A model generated the notes under the pieces. The model made no database searches and had not been told where the DNA came from. It saw only the letters and a program-made list of their open reading frames with translations. Shown piece after piece: positions 7,516 to 14,889 of a DNA stretch of 19,774 bases. Origin of the DNA: an uncultured Woeseia sp. (GTDB taxonomy: Bacteria > Pseudomonadota > Gammaproteobacteria > Steroidobacterales > Woeseiaceae); assembly GCA_937925605.1 (NCBI GenBank), contig CALALV010000094.1:1-19774 (forward strand), given 5' to 3'. Each line of letters starts with the position of its first letter. Position 1 is the first letter of the stretch. The translations under genes were made by a program, and so were the position numbers.

Positions 7516-9683
7516 GCCCCGGCGTCCCCTTGCCGGCTGCGCTTCGCCTCGGGCGTGAGCTGCAGCGCCTGCGAGCGGCGCACCAGCGCGTCGACCTGGT
7601 ACATCGGCACGTCGAGCTCCGGACCCGCGGCGTCGGCACCGTTGACGGCCGGCAGGGTCGCGCTGCCGCGGTACTGCGCACCCGGATCCTTGTCGCCGAG
7701 CGCGGTCATGATCTCGTTACGCACGTCCTCGGCGGCCTCGTAGTCGAAGCCCTCGGCGTCGAGCAGGTTGCCGAGTACGCGCAGGACCTTCCAGCCCGGG
7801 CGCGCTTCGCCGACCGGGTTCGCGAAGCCGTTGAAACTCTGCCAGCGACCCTCGCAATTGACGTAGGTGCCGGCCGACTCGGCGAAACTGCCGATCGGCA
7901 GCAGCAGGTCGGCGGTCTCGCGCAGCGCGGGCGTGTCGTAGCTCGTACACGCGATGACGTAGTTCTGCTCGGCGAGCTTGTCCGCCGCTTCCGGCGTCGC
8001 GAGGTCCTTGTCCGGCTCGATACCGAAGAGCAGCAGCGCGTCGAGATCGGCGTCCAGCATTCGCCCCGCGTCCAGCCCGGCTCGCTCGCGTGCCTGGCCG
8101 CCGGCCGCGCGGTGCGGCAGCAGGCCGGCGAGGCTAGCGCCCGCGGAATTCGGGCCCTCGGACAGGCGGCCGAAGCCGCTGCCCGACAGCTCCGCGACGG
8201 CCGCGGCGAGCGCGCGCAGCGCGGAGAAAGCCGGATGCCGGCCGGCGAGGTTGCCGAGCAGTACGTGGCCCTGTTCTGCATCGCGCAGCAATTCGGCGAC
8301 CGCGCGCTGCTCGTCCGTCGGCGTGACGCCCTCGCAGAGCACGCGCACCGACTCCGGCAGCTTGCCGCCGGCGGCCAGCGCCGCAGCGATTCCGGACAGC
8401 GCTTCCACGAGGCGGTCGGTCTCGAGGTACTCCGCGACGTCGAAGTGGTACTCGTAGCGCGCCGGGTTGATGAAAGTGACTTTCGCTCCGGAGAGCGCGG
8501 CCTTGCGCACGCGGTGCGCGATGATCGGAACCTCGCGACGCAGGTTGGAACCGACGACGAGGATCGCGTCGCGACTCTCGAGCTCGGCGATGTCCGCGCC
8601 GAGCGCCGGGAACAGCGGGTCGTTCTCCTGGTCGGCAAAATCGCGCTGGCGCACACGGTGGTCGAGGTTGGCGGTGCCGAGGTGCGCCGCGATGCGCGCC
8701 AGCAGGTGCGCCTCCTCGACCGTCACCCCCGGTGACGCCAGGATGCCGAGCTTGGCCGCGTCCGCGCCCGAGAGCTGCTGCGCGGCACGTTCGAGCGCCG
8801 CTTCCCAGCCGACGTTTTGCCATTCGCCGTCGACCTTCATGCGCGGCCGCGTGAGCCGCTCGTCGGCGTAGATGCCCAGGTAGCTGAAACGGTCGCGATC
8901 GGCGAGCCAGGTCTCGTTGATGGCCTCGTTCTCGCGGGGAACGATGCGCTTCACGGTGCCGCGCAGCGTGTGCGCGAACATGTTGGAGCCGACGCAGTCG
9001 TGCGGCGACACGGCCGGGCGCTGCAGCATCTCCCACGAACGTGCGCTGTAGCGGTACGGCTTGTTGTTCAGGGCGCCGACCGGGCACAGGTCGATGATGT
9101 TCGCCGAGAGTTCGTGATCCACTGCCCTCTCGACGTACATGCTGATCTTCATTTCCTCGCCGCGGCCGATCGTGCCGAGCTCCTGCAGGCCCTCGATCTC
9201 CTGCCCGAAGCGCACGCAGCGCGTGCAATGGATGCAGCGGGTCATGTCGGTCGACACCAGCGGGCCGATGTCCTTGTCCTTAACGACCCGCTTGCCATCG
9301 TTGTAGCGCGAGACGTCGCGACCGTAGCCCATCGCGATGTCCTGCAGTTCGCACTCGCCGCCCTGGTCGCAGATCGGGCAGTCGAGCGGGTGATTGATCA
9401 GCAGGAATTCCATCGTCGCGCGCTGGGCGGCGATCGCTTTCGGCGAGCGCGTGAAGACCTTCATGCCGTCGCCGACCGGCGTCGCGCAGGCCGGCAGCGG
9501 CTTCGGCGCTTTCTCGACCTCGACCAGGCACATCCGGCAATTCGCGGCGATCGACAGCTTCTCGTGGTAACAGAAGCGCGGCACGTAGGTGCCGAGCCGG
9601 TCGGTGACCTCGATCAGCATCTGCCCCTTGCGGGCCTCGACGGGCTTGCCGTCGACTTCGATCTTGACCGTATCGTCGCTCAT
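7512..9683 (-). CDS. nuoG: NADH-quinone oxidoreductase subunit G (no N7 cluster)
   Basis: This is the large iron-sulfur subunit of the electron-input module. The product is 723 residues, shorter than the roughly 900 of E. coli. N1b [2Fe-2S] ligands are Cys38, 49, 52, 66. N5 uses His98, Cys102, 105, 111 (HPLDCPICDQGGEC). N4 uses Cys150, 153, 156 and Cys200 (DLCPVGAL). A molybdopterin-oxidoreductase-like domain follows from about residue 220. The extra N7 cluster is lost: where E. coli has a CxxCxxxC run, only Cys230 remains in PHDCVGSNM, as in mitochondrial-type homologues. ATG at 9683 (MSDDTVKIEVDG) overlaps the nuoF stop as ATGA and has GAGG seven bases upstream. The longer open frame upstream is nuoF shadow. 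Confidence 0.98.
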   Translation of the reverse strand: MSDDTVKIEVDGKPVEARKGQMLIEVTDRLGTYVPRFCYHEKLSIAANCRMCLVEVEKAPKPLPACATPVGDGMKVFTRSPKAIAAQRATMEFLLINHPLDCPICDQGGECELQDIAMGYGRDVSRYNDGKRVVKDKDIGPLVSTDMTRCIHCTRCVRFGQEIEGLQELGTIGRGEEMKISMYVERAVDHELSANIIDLCPVGALNNKPYRYSARSWEMLQRPAVSPHDCVGSNMFAHTLRGTVKRIVPRENEAINETWLADRDRFSYLGIYADERLTRPRMKVDGEWQNVGWEAALERAAQQLSGADAAKLGILASPGVTVEEAHLLARIAAHLGTANLDHRVRQRDFADQENDPLFPALGADIAELESRDAILVVGSNLRREVPIIAHRVRKAALSGAKVTFINPARYEYHFDVAEYLETDRLVEALSGIAAALAAGGKLPESVRVLCEGVTPTDEQRAVAELLRDAEQGHVLLGNLAGRHPAFSALRALAAAVAELSGSGFGRLSEGPNSAGASLAGLLPHRAAGGQARERAGLDAGRMLDADLDALLLFGIEPDKDLATPEAADKLAEQNYVIACTSYDTPALRETADLLLPIGSFAESAGTYVNCEGRWQSFNGFANPVGEARPGWKVLRVLGNLLDAEGFDYEAAEDVRNEIMTALGDKDPGAQYRGSATLPAVNGADAAGPELDVPMYQVDALVRRSQALQLTPEAKRSRQGDAGA

Positions 9684-10984
9684 GCGGCGGCCTCGGTGCT
9701 GCCGTCGACCACGCTGCGGCCGTGGTTTTTCACCATGTACTCGAACTCGTTGTAGAAGTGTCGCAGGAAGCTCTGCACCGGCCACGCGGCGGCATCACCG
9801 AGCGCACAGATCGTGTGGCCCTCGATCTTGTTGGCGACCGCGACCAGCTTGTCGAGGTCTTCCATCTGGCCCTTGCCGTCGATGATCCGCGTCAGCATGC
9901 GGTACAGCCAGCCAGTACCTTCGCGGCAGGGCGTGCACTGGCCGCAGGACTCCGACATGTAGAAACGGGAGATGCGGCGCAGCACGCGGACCATGCAGGT
10001 CTGGTCGTCCATCACCATGACCGCGCCGGTGCCGAACGACGAGCCGGCTTCCTGCAGCGAGGTGTAGTCCATCGTGCAGTCCATGATGATGTCGGCCGGC
10101 AGCACCGGCACGGACGAGCCGCCCGGAATCACGGCCTTCAGCTTGCGCCCTTTCCAGACGCCGCCGCACAGCTCGAGCAGGTCGCGGAACGGGATACCCA
10201 TCGGCAGCTCGAGATTCTGCGGCTTCTCGATGTGACCCGAGACCGAGAACTGCGCCGTGCCGCCGGACTTCTCGGGGCCGAGGCCCGCGAACCAGGCGCC
10301 GCCCTTGCGGATGATCGTCGGCACGCTCGCGATCGACTGCGTATTGTTGATCGTCGTGGGCATGCCCCAGAGGCCGAAGTTCGCCGGGAACGGCGGCTTG
10401 AAACGCGGCTTGCCCGGCTTGCCCTCCAGCGACTCGATCAGCGCCGTCTCCTCGCCGCAGATATAGGCACCCGCGCCGACGAACGTGAATATGTCGATGT
10501 CGATGCCGGAACCCTGGATGTTCTTGCCGAGCAGGCCCGCGTCGTAGGCTTCCTTGACGGCCGCCTCGAAGCGCGGCACCGGTTCATCGATGAACTCGCC
10601 ACGGATGTAGTTGTAGGCGACCGTCGCGCCCATCGCGTAGCTGGCGATGGCCATGCCCTCGACCAGCGCATGCGGGTTGCCGCGCAGAATCTCGCGGTCG
10701 TGGCAGGTGCCCGGCTCGCTCTCGTCGGAGTTGACCACGAGGTACTTCTGCCCGGGTGCCGTGCGCGGCATGAAGCTCCACTTGAGACCGGTCGGGAAGC
10801 CCGCGCCGCCGCGGCCGCGCAGGCCGGAGGCCTTGACCTCGTCGATGATCTGCTCGGGCGTCAGTTCGCCGGCCAGGACCTTGCGCCAGGCCTCGTAGCC
10901 GCCGTGCTTCTCGTAGGTCGAGAGCGCGTACGACTTGTCGGCGCCGAAGGTATTCCAGCAGACGAGGTTTTGTTCGTAGGCCAT
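9680..10984 (-). CDS. nuoF: NADH-quinone oxidoreductase subunit F (NADH/FMN)
   Basis: This is the catalytic NADH-oxidising subunit of complex I, binding FMN and cluster N3. The 434-residue protein shows the glycine-rich loop GLRGRGGAGFPTGLKW (residues 54-69) for FMN/NADH, the acidic NSDESEPGT segment at 85-93, and GAGAYICGEETAL at 170-182. N3 ligands are Cys347, 350, 353 (ESCGQCTPCREG) and Cys393 (TICALGDAAAWP). The start ATG (MAYEQNLVCWNTF) shares one base with the nuoE stop (TGATG). The extra 35 open codons upstream are nuoE shadow. Its stop overlaps nuoG by 4 nt, so E, F and G appear translationally coupled. Confidence 0.98.
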   Translation of the reverse strand: MAYEQNLVCWNTFGADKSYALSTYEKHGGYEAWRKVLAGELTPEQIIDEVKASGLRGRGGAGFPTGLKWSFMPRTAPGQKYLVVNSDESEPGTCHDREILRGNPHALVEGMAIASYAMGATVAYNYIRGEFIDEPVPRFEAAVKEAYDAGLLGKNIQGSGIDIDIFTFVGAGAYICGEETALIESLEGKPGKPRFKPPFPANFGLWGMPTTINNTQSIASVPTIIRKGGAWFAGLGPEKSGGTAQFSVSGHIEKPQNLELPMGIPFRDLLELCGGVWKGRKLKAVIPGGSSVPVLPADIIMDCTMDYTSLQEAGSSFGTGAVMVMDDQTCMVRVLRRISRFYMSESCGQCTPCREGTGWLYRMLTRIIDGKGQMEDLDKLVAVANKIEGHTICALGDAAAWPVQSFLRHFYNEFEYMVKNHGRSVVDGSTEAAA

Positions 10985-11475
10985 CAGTCCAGACCGTCCA
11001 GGATCTCGTCGACCTGCTCGATCGAGAGATTCTCGTGATACACGTGATCGACCATCATCATCGGCGCACCGACGCAGGCGGCCAGGCATTCCTCTTCCTT
11101 CTTGAGGAAGATGCGGCCGTCCTCGGTGCTCTCGCCGAGCCTGATGCCGAGTCGCTTTTCGCAGTGGGCGACGATGTCGTCGGCGCCGCGCAGCATGCAG
11201 GAAACGTTGGTGCAGATCGCAACGTCGTGCCGACCGACCGGCTTCGTCTGGAACATCGAGTAGAAGGTGGCTATCTCGTAGACCTGGATCGACGGCACGC
11301 CCAGGTACTCCGCCACGCCGTCCATCAGTTCGGTGGACAGCCAGCCCTGGTTCTCGTGCTGCGCCGCATGCAGCCCGCCGATGATCGCGGAACGCTGCTT
11401 GCCTTCCGGGAAACGCGCGCGCCAGCGGTCGATTTCCTCGCGGATGTGGGCGGACAGTTGCTTGCCTTGACTCAT
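10984..11475 (-). CDS. nuoE: NADH-quinone oxidoreductase subunit E ([2Fe-2S])
   Basis: This is the thioredoxin-like 24-kDa subunit of the NADH dehydrogenase module, carrying the off-pathway cluster N1a. The 163-residue protein has the four ligands Cys88 and Cys93 (CTNVSCMLRG) and Cys130 and Cys134 (CLAACVGAPM), as the family expects. The helical N-terminal segment IREEIDRWRARFPEGKQRSA is also typical. ATG at 11475 lies 13 bp after nuoD; the nuoD stop itself is part of a TGAGG ribosome site. The open frame further upstream is nuoD shadow. Its stop overlaps nuoF by 1 nt. Confidence 0.98.
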   Translation of the reverse strand: MSQGKQLSAHIREEIDRWRARFPEGKQRSAIIGGLHAAQHENQGWLSTELMDGVAEYLGVPSIQVYEIATFYSMFQTKPVGRHDVAICTNVSCMLRGADDIVAHCEKRLGIRLGESTEDGRIFLKKEEECLAACVGAPMMMVDHVYHENLSIEQVDEILDGLD

Positions 11476-11488
11476 TATCGCTGCGACC

Positions 11489-12742
11489 TCACCGGTCGAT
11501 TTCGCCGAATACGATATCTTGCGTTCCGATGACCGCAACGACGTCGGCCAGCATGTGGCCCTCGACCATCTCGGACATCGACGCCAGGTGCGAAAAGCCG
11601 GGCGCGCGTACCTTGACGCGGTACGGCTTGTTGGCGCCATCGGAAATCATGTAGACGCCGAACTCGCCCTTCGGCGCCTCGACGGCCGCGTAGGCCTCGC
11701 CCGCCGGCACGCTGTAGCCTTCCGTGAACAGTTTGAAGTGATGAATCTGCGACTCCATGTCGTCCTTCATCTCGATGCGCTTCGGCGGCACGATCTTGTG
11801 GTCGTCGATCATGACCGGGCCCGGGTTGGCGCGCAGCCAGTCCACGCACTGCTTGATGATGCGGTTCGACTGGCGCATTTCCTCGACGCGCACGAGGTAG
11901 CGGTCGTAGCAGTCGCCGTTGACGCCGACCGGAATGTCGAAGTCCATCTTGTCGTAGACGGCGTAGGGCTGTTTCTTGCGCAGATCCCACTCGATGCCGG
12001 AGCCGCGCAGCATCGGGCCCGTGAAGCCGAGATTCAGCGCCCGCTCAGGCGACACGACGCCGATGTTGACCGTGCGCTGCTTCCAGATGCGGTTGTTCGT
12101 CAGCAGGGTCTCGTACTGGTCGACGCAGCCGGGAAATTTCTCGGTGAAGGCCTCGATAAAGTCGAGCAGCGAGCCCTCGCGCGCCGCGTTCAGCCGGTCG
12201 ACGTCCTTCTGGCTGCGCCATTTCGAGGCCTGGTATTTCGGCATCGAGTCCGGCAGGTCGCGGTACACGCCGCCCGGGCGGTAGTAGGTCGCGTGCATGC
12301 GCGTGCCCGAGACCGCCTCGTAGCAGTCCATCAGGTCCTCGCGCTCGCGGAAGCAGTACAGGAACATCGTCATCGCGCCGATGTCGAGCCCGTGTGCGCC
12401 GAGCCACATCAGGTGATTCAGGACGCGCGTGATCTCGTCGAACATGACGCGGATGTACTTCGCGCGCTCCGGGATGTCGATGCCGAGCAGCTTCTCGATC
12501 GCGAGCACGTAGCCGTGCTCGTTGCACATCATCGAGACGTAGTCGAGCCGATCCATGTAGCCGACGCTCTGGTTGTACGGCTTCGATTCGGCGAGCTTTT
12601 CGGTCGCTCGGTGCAGCAGCCCGACGTGCGGGTCCGCCTTCTGGATGACCTCGCCGTCCATCTCGAGGACGAGACGCAGCACGCCGTGCGCCGCCGGGTG
12701 CTGCGGGCCGAAGTTCATCGTGAAATTCTGTATCTCAGCCAT
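11489..12742 (-). CDS. nuoD: NADH-quinone oxidoreductase subunit D (49 kDa)
   Basis: This subunit shares the quinone-binding pocket with NuoB and is related to the large subunit of NiFe hydrogenases. The 417-residue protein begins with the canonical NFGPQHPAAHGVLRLVLEMD. His19, together with Tyr68 in MDRLDYVSMM, corresponds to the quinone headgroup ligands His38 and Tyr87 of Thermus (same 49-residue spacing). It is a separate gene, unlike the fused NuoCD of enterics. The ATG overlaps the end of nuoC by 8 nt, with GAGG 13 nt upstream. nuoE follows after 13 bp. Confidence 0.98.
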   Translation of the reverse strand: MAEIQNFTMNFGPQHPAAHGVLRLVLEMDGEVIQKADPHVGLLHRATEKLAESKPYNQSVGYMDRLDYVSMMCNEHGYVLAIEKLLGIDIPERAKYIRVMFDEITRVLNHLMWLGAHGLDIGAMTMFLYCFREREDLMDCYEAVSGTRMHATYYRPGGVYRDLPDSMPKYQASKWRSQKDVDRLNAAREGSLLDFIEAFTEKFPGCVDQYETLLTNNRIWKQRTVNIGVVSPERALNLGFTGPMLRGSGIEWDLRKKQPYAVYDKMDFDIPVGVNGDCYDRYLVRVEEMRQSNRIIKQCVDWLRANPGPVMIDDHKIVPPKRIEMKDDMESQIHHFKLFTEGYSVPAGEAYAAVEAPKGEFGVYMISDGANKPYRVKVRAPGFSHLASMSEMVEGHMLADVVAVIGTQDIVFGEIDR

Positions 12743-13442
12743 CGCTTGCGGCGTCCCTCAGGTCGTGCAGTTCGTCCCGGTAGCGGTTGTCGTCGCGAAT
12801 CACTTTCGGCACCAGCGTGCGCGGCTCGATGCTGACCGGCTGGTAGGCGACGCGGCCCTTCTCGGCGTCGTAGTGCACCTCGACGTTGCCGGACAGCGGG
12901 AAGTCCTTGCGGAACGGGTGGCCGATGAAGCCGTAGTCGGTCAGGATGCGGCGCAGGTCCGGATGCCCTTCGAACAGGATTCCGTAGAGGTCGAAGGCCT
13001 CGCGCTCGAACCAGTTCGCCGCGTTCCATACGTCGACGACCGACGGGATGACCGGCGGATTGTCGGCACCCGCGTAGACGCGCAGGCGCACGCGGCGGTT
13101 GTGCTGCACGGACAGCAGGTGATAGACGGCCGCGAAACGCTTCGGGTCGAAGGACTCCGCCTCGTCGAGGATCACGTCCTCGCGGATCACGCCGCGGCTG
13201 TAGCCCGAGTCGGTCGCTTCCCGGGTCTTCCATTCGGACTTGCCGTAGGTCAGGTAGTCGACGCCGCAGACGTCGATCAGCTGCTCGTAGCCGAAGTCGT
13301 CCCGCAGCGCGGTGGCGACCTCGAGCAGCGCGTCCTTGTCGACCTCGAAGGTCAGTTCGCCGCAACCGGATGCGACTCGCGCGACCTTGTCCCCGAAGCG
13401 CTCGGCGATCCGAGCCGCCTGTGTCTCGTGCCTGTCAGTCAT
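12735..13442 (-). CDS. nuoC: NADH-quinone oxidoreductase subunit C (30 kDa)
   Basis: This is a structural subunit of the connecting module of complex I. The 235-residue protein carries the family signature block WFEREAFDLYGILFEGHP followed by LRRILTDYGFIGHPFRKDFP and LSGNVEVHYD near residues 145-195. ATG at 13442 (MTDRHETQAARIAERFG) lies 12 bp after nuoB. A TAAGG containing the nuoB stop may serve as its ribosome site. It overlaps nuoD by 8 nt. Confidence 0.98.
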   Translation of the reverse strand: MTDRHETQAARIAERFGDKVARVASGCGELTFEVDKDALLEVATALRDDFGYEQLIDVCGVDYLTYGKSEWKTREATDSGYSRGVIREDVILDEAESFDPKRFAAVYHLLSVQHNRRVRLRVYAGADNPPVIPSVVDVWNAANWFEREAFDLYGILFEGHPDLRRILTDYGFIGHPFRKDFPLSGNVEVHYDAEKGRVAYQPVSIEPRTLVPKVIRDDNRYRDELHDLRDAASDG

Positions 13443-13454
13443 GTAGCTGTTGCC

Positions 13455-13979
13455 TTACCGGGCAATCGTGTTGGTGCGACGGATTTTCTTCTGCAGTTGA
13501 ATAAGCCCGTACACCAGGGCCTCCGCCGTCGGCGGGCAACCGGGAACGTACACGTCCACGGGGACGATGCGGTCGCAGCCGCGCACGACAGAGTAGGAAT
13601 AATGGTAGTAGCCGCCGCCGTTGGCGCAGGAACCCATCGAGACGACCCAGCGCGGCTCCGGCATCTGGTCGTAGACCTTGCGCAGGGCCGGCGCCATCTT
13701 GTTGACCAGCGTGCCGGCGACGATCATGACGTCGGACTGGCGCGGACTCGGCCGGAAAATGATGCCGAAGCGGTCGAGGTCGTAGCGGGCTGCGCCCGCG
13801 TGCATCATCTCGACGGCGCAGCAGGCGAGACCGAAAGTCATGGGCCACAACGAGCCGGTACGCGCCCAGTTGATGACGTTGTCGACGCCGGTGACGACGA
13901 AGCCCTTCTTCTGCAGGCTTTGTCCGTCGGCCTCGGCCGCGGCGGGCGACGCCGCCCTGGCAGCGGTGTTCAATCCCAT
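13455..13979 (-). CDS. nuoB: NADH-quinone oxidoreductase subunit B (cluster N2)
   Basis: This PSST subunit holds the terminal cluster N2 that reduces quinone. The 174-residue protein has the tandem cysteines Cys53-Cys54 (LACCAVEMM) plus Cys118 (MGSCANGGG) and Cys148 (VPGCPPTAEALVYG), the full N2 ligand set. An alanine-rich N-terminal stretch (residues 5-18) precedes the conserved NVINWARTGSLWPMTFGLA. The frame is open upstream to 14198, but ATG at 13979 has AAGGGG seven bases before it and overlaps the nuoA end by 10 nt; the upstream part is arginine-rich nuoA shadow. Confidence 0.98.
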   Translation of the reverse strand: MGLNTAARAASPAAAEADGQSLQKKGFVVTGVDNVINWARTGSLWPMTFGLACCAVEMMHAGAARYDLDRFGIIFRPSPRQSDVMIVAGTLVNKMAPALRKVYDQMPEPRWVVSMGSCANGGGYYHYSYSVVRGCDRIVPVDVYVPGCPPTAEALVYGLIQLQKKIRRTNTIAR

Positions 13980-14326
13980 TCCAGCGCCCCTTTCTTCCAT
14001 TCGAAGGCGAAGCCGACGACCAGGATCGCGAGGAAGATCCCCATCGCGATCAGCCCGAACGCGCCGAAAGTGTCGAGCGACACGGCCCACGGAAACAGGA
14101 ACGCGATCTCGAGATCGAAGATGATGAACAGGATCGCGACGAGATAGTAACGGACGTCGAAGCGCGACCGGGAGTCCTCGAACGGCTCGAATCCGCACTC
14201 GTAGGCGGACAGCTTCTCGGCGTCCTTCTGGCCGCGGCCGAACAGGAAACCGAGACCGAGCAGCACGAGACCGATACCGGTCGATACGCCCAGGAAGATC
14301 AGGACTGGCAAATATTCTTCAAGCAT
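13970..14326 (-). CDS. nuoA: NADH-quinone oxidoreductase subunit A
   Basis: This is a small membrane subunit (ND3) with three transmembrane helices, and the first gene of the nuo operon. The 118-residue protein shows the conserved loop YECGFEPFEDSRSRFDVRYY with Cys44. This loop lies by the quinone cavity and is linked to active/deactive states in mitochondria. TM2 carries the buried acids Asp71 and Glu73 (FIIFDLEIAFLFPW). ATG at 14326 (MLEEYLPVLIFLG) opens TM1. No clear Shine-Dalgarno precedes it. A candidate promoter lies about 50 bp upstream. The 77 extra open codons upstream have no family similarity. Confidence 0.97.
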   Translation of the reverse strand: MLEEYLPVLIFLGVSTGIGLVLLGLGFLFGRGQKDAEKLSAYECGFEPFEDSRSRFDVRYYLVAILFIIFDLEIAFLFPWAVSLDTFGAFGLIAMGIFLAILVVGFAFEWKKGALEWD

Positions 14327-14378
14327 CGGGTAGTCGGGCGGCGCAAAGCCACCGCGTGGAGTTCGCTTAAGCGGCCGT

Positions 14379-14406
14379 ATTGTATCAGCCCGCACATCAG
14401 GGTTAA
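14379..14406 (-). promoter_or_regulatory. candidate sigma-70 promoter of the nuo operon
   Basis: On the minus strand an extended -10 box, TGA-TACAAT (TACAAT at 14379-14384), is preceded after a 16-bp spacer by TTAACC (14401-14406, 4 of 6 matches to TTGACA). The predicted start near 14372 would leave a leader of about 46 nt before nuoA. The match is read by eye only. Confidence 0.5.
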
Positions 14407-14471
14407 TACCCCCGGCCGTCCCGACCGCCTCTTTTTCGTAACTTTTCGGCCCCGATCGCATCGCGATCCCT

Positions 14472-14514
14472 GCAGCGGCCCCTTCGCAGGCACCCTGCCG
14501 CGAAGTTCGACCAT
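14472..14514 (-). repeat. 43-bp direct repeat, copy 2
   Basis: This matches 14684-14726 with two mismatches in 43 positions, 212 bp apart. It contains the stem GCAGG-CAC-CCTGC flanked by CTTC/GAAG arms with a 3-nt bulge, so it is a REP-like structured repeat. It starts 76 nt from the beginning of the tRNA-3'-end copy in transcription direction. Confidence 0.9.
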
Positions 14515-14566
14515 CGCTATCGATCCAGGCGACTCTCCCCGCCTCGCCCATACCCAAAAAGAACCC

Positions 14567-14590
14567 GGTGCCGACGGCCGGACTCGAACC
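14567..14590 (-). repeat. duplicated 3' end of tRNA-Leu (24 nt)
   Basis: This is an exact copy of 14781-14804: the T-loop, the 3' strands of the T and acceptor stems, the discriminator base and CC. The sequence before it does not restore the 5' strand of the T stem, and no D-arm or anticodon arm lies upstream, so it is not a second tRNA. It is either an att-like scar or part of a tandem repeat unit with the 43-bp element. Confidence 0.85.
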
Positions 14591-14683
14591 TCCTCAACAG
14601 CACCGCCCGGCGCACCGAATCCACTGCGGCCGGTCCACGAGGGGTACCCAAGGCGTCACAGACAACGGCGCACGACCGGGGCG

Positions 14684-14726
14684 GCAGCGCCCCCTCCGCA
14701 GGCACCCTGCCGCGAAGTTCGACCAT
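14684..14726 (-). repeat. 43-bp direct repeat, copy 1
   Basis: This is the same 43-bp element as 14472-14514, here immediately downstream of the tRNA-Leu terminator palindrome. It has the same inner GCAGG/CCTGC stem; the outer arm is less well paired because of a T/C difference. It begins 78 nt after the start of the 24-nt tRNA tail, almost the spacing of copy 2. Confidence 0.9.
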
Positions 14727-14733
14727 AGGCACC

Positions 14734-14771
14734 AAATAAAAAGGGGGTCCCCGGCTCGGCCGGGGACCCCC
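14734..14771 (-). terminator. Rho-independent terminator after tRNA-Leu
   Basis: On the minus strand a 13-bp perfect stem, GGGGGTCCCCGGC/GCCGGGGACCCCC, with a CGA loop is followed by TTTTTATTT. It lies 8 nt past the CCA end of the tRNA. It should end the tpiA-secG-tRNA transcript and insulate nuo. An A-tract on the other side makes it symmetrical, so it could also act on plus-strand transcripts. The dyad continues to 14728-14786 (see findings). Confidence 0.9.
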
Positions 14772-14779
14772 TTTTTATT

Positions 14780-14864
14780 TGGTGCCGACGGCCGGACTCG
14801 AACCGGCACAGCTCGCGCTACTGCCCCCTCAAGACAGCGTGTCTACCAATTCCACCACGTCGGC
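14780..14864 (-). tRNA. leuU: tRNA-Leu (anticodon GAG)
   Basis: This is an 85-nt class II tRNA with CCA encoded. The acceptor stem is GCCGACG/CGTCGGC with discriminator A. The D-arm contains GTGGAATTGGTAGACAC. The anticodon stem CTGTC/GGCAG (one U-G pair) carries the loop TTGAGGG, giving anticodon GAG at 14828-14830. A short variable arm, AGC-GCGA-GCT, precedes the T-arm GCCGG-TTCGAGT-CCGGC. It decodes CUC/CUU. The gene lies 25 bp after secG, as leuU does in E. coli, so it is probably cut out of a secG transcript. Confidence 0.97.
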
Positions 14865-14889
14865 AATGTACTCTCGGGCGCCGCAGATT

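Larger units (their letters stand above)
14327..14779 (-). other. tRNA-Leu to nuoA intergenic region
   Basis: These 453 bp contain no confident gene. In minus-strand order they hold the tRNA terminator palindrome, a first 43-bp repeat copy (14684-14726), about 93 bp of unique GC-rich sequence, a 24-nt copy of the tRNA-Leu 3' end (14567-14590), a second 43-bp copy (14472-14514), and the candidate nuo promoter. Two small ORFs beginning at the same repeat-borne ATG (14517-14726, 69 codons, and 14299-14514, 71 codons) are listed as a finding, not as genes. Confidence 0.8.

Noticed and set aside
14567..14650. A second tRNA or tRNA pseudogene
   Set aside because: Only the 3' 24 nt match. No acceptor 5' strand, D-arm or anticodon arm is found upstream, and the T stem is not closed.
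14567..14804. Genomic island integrated at tRNA-Leu with att repeats
   Set aside because: The repeats are only 214 bp apart and enclose no integrase or cargo. At most this is a scar; the paired 43-bp blocks fit a tandem repeat better.
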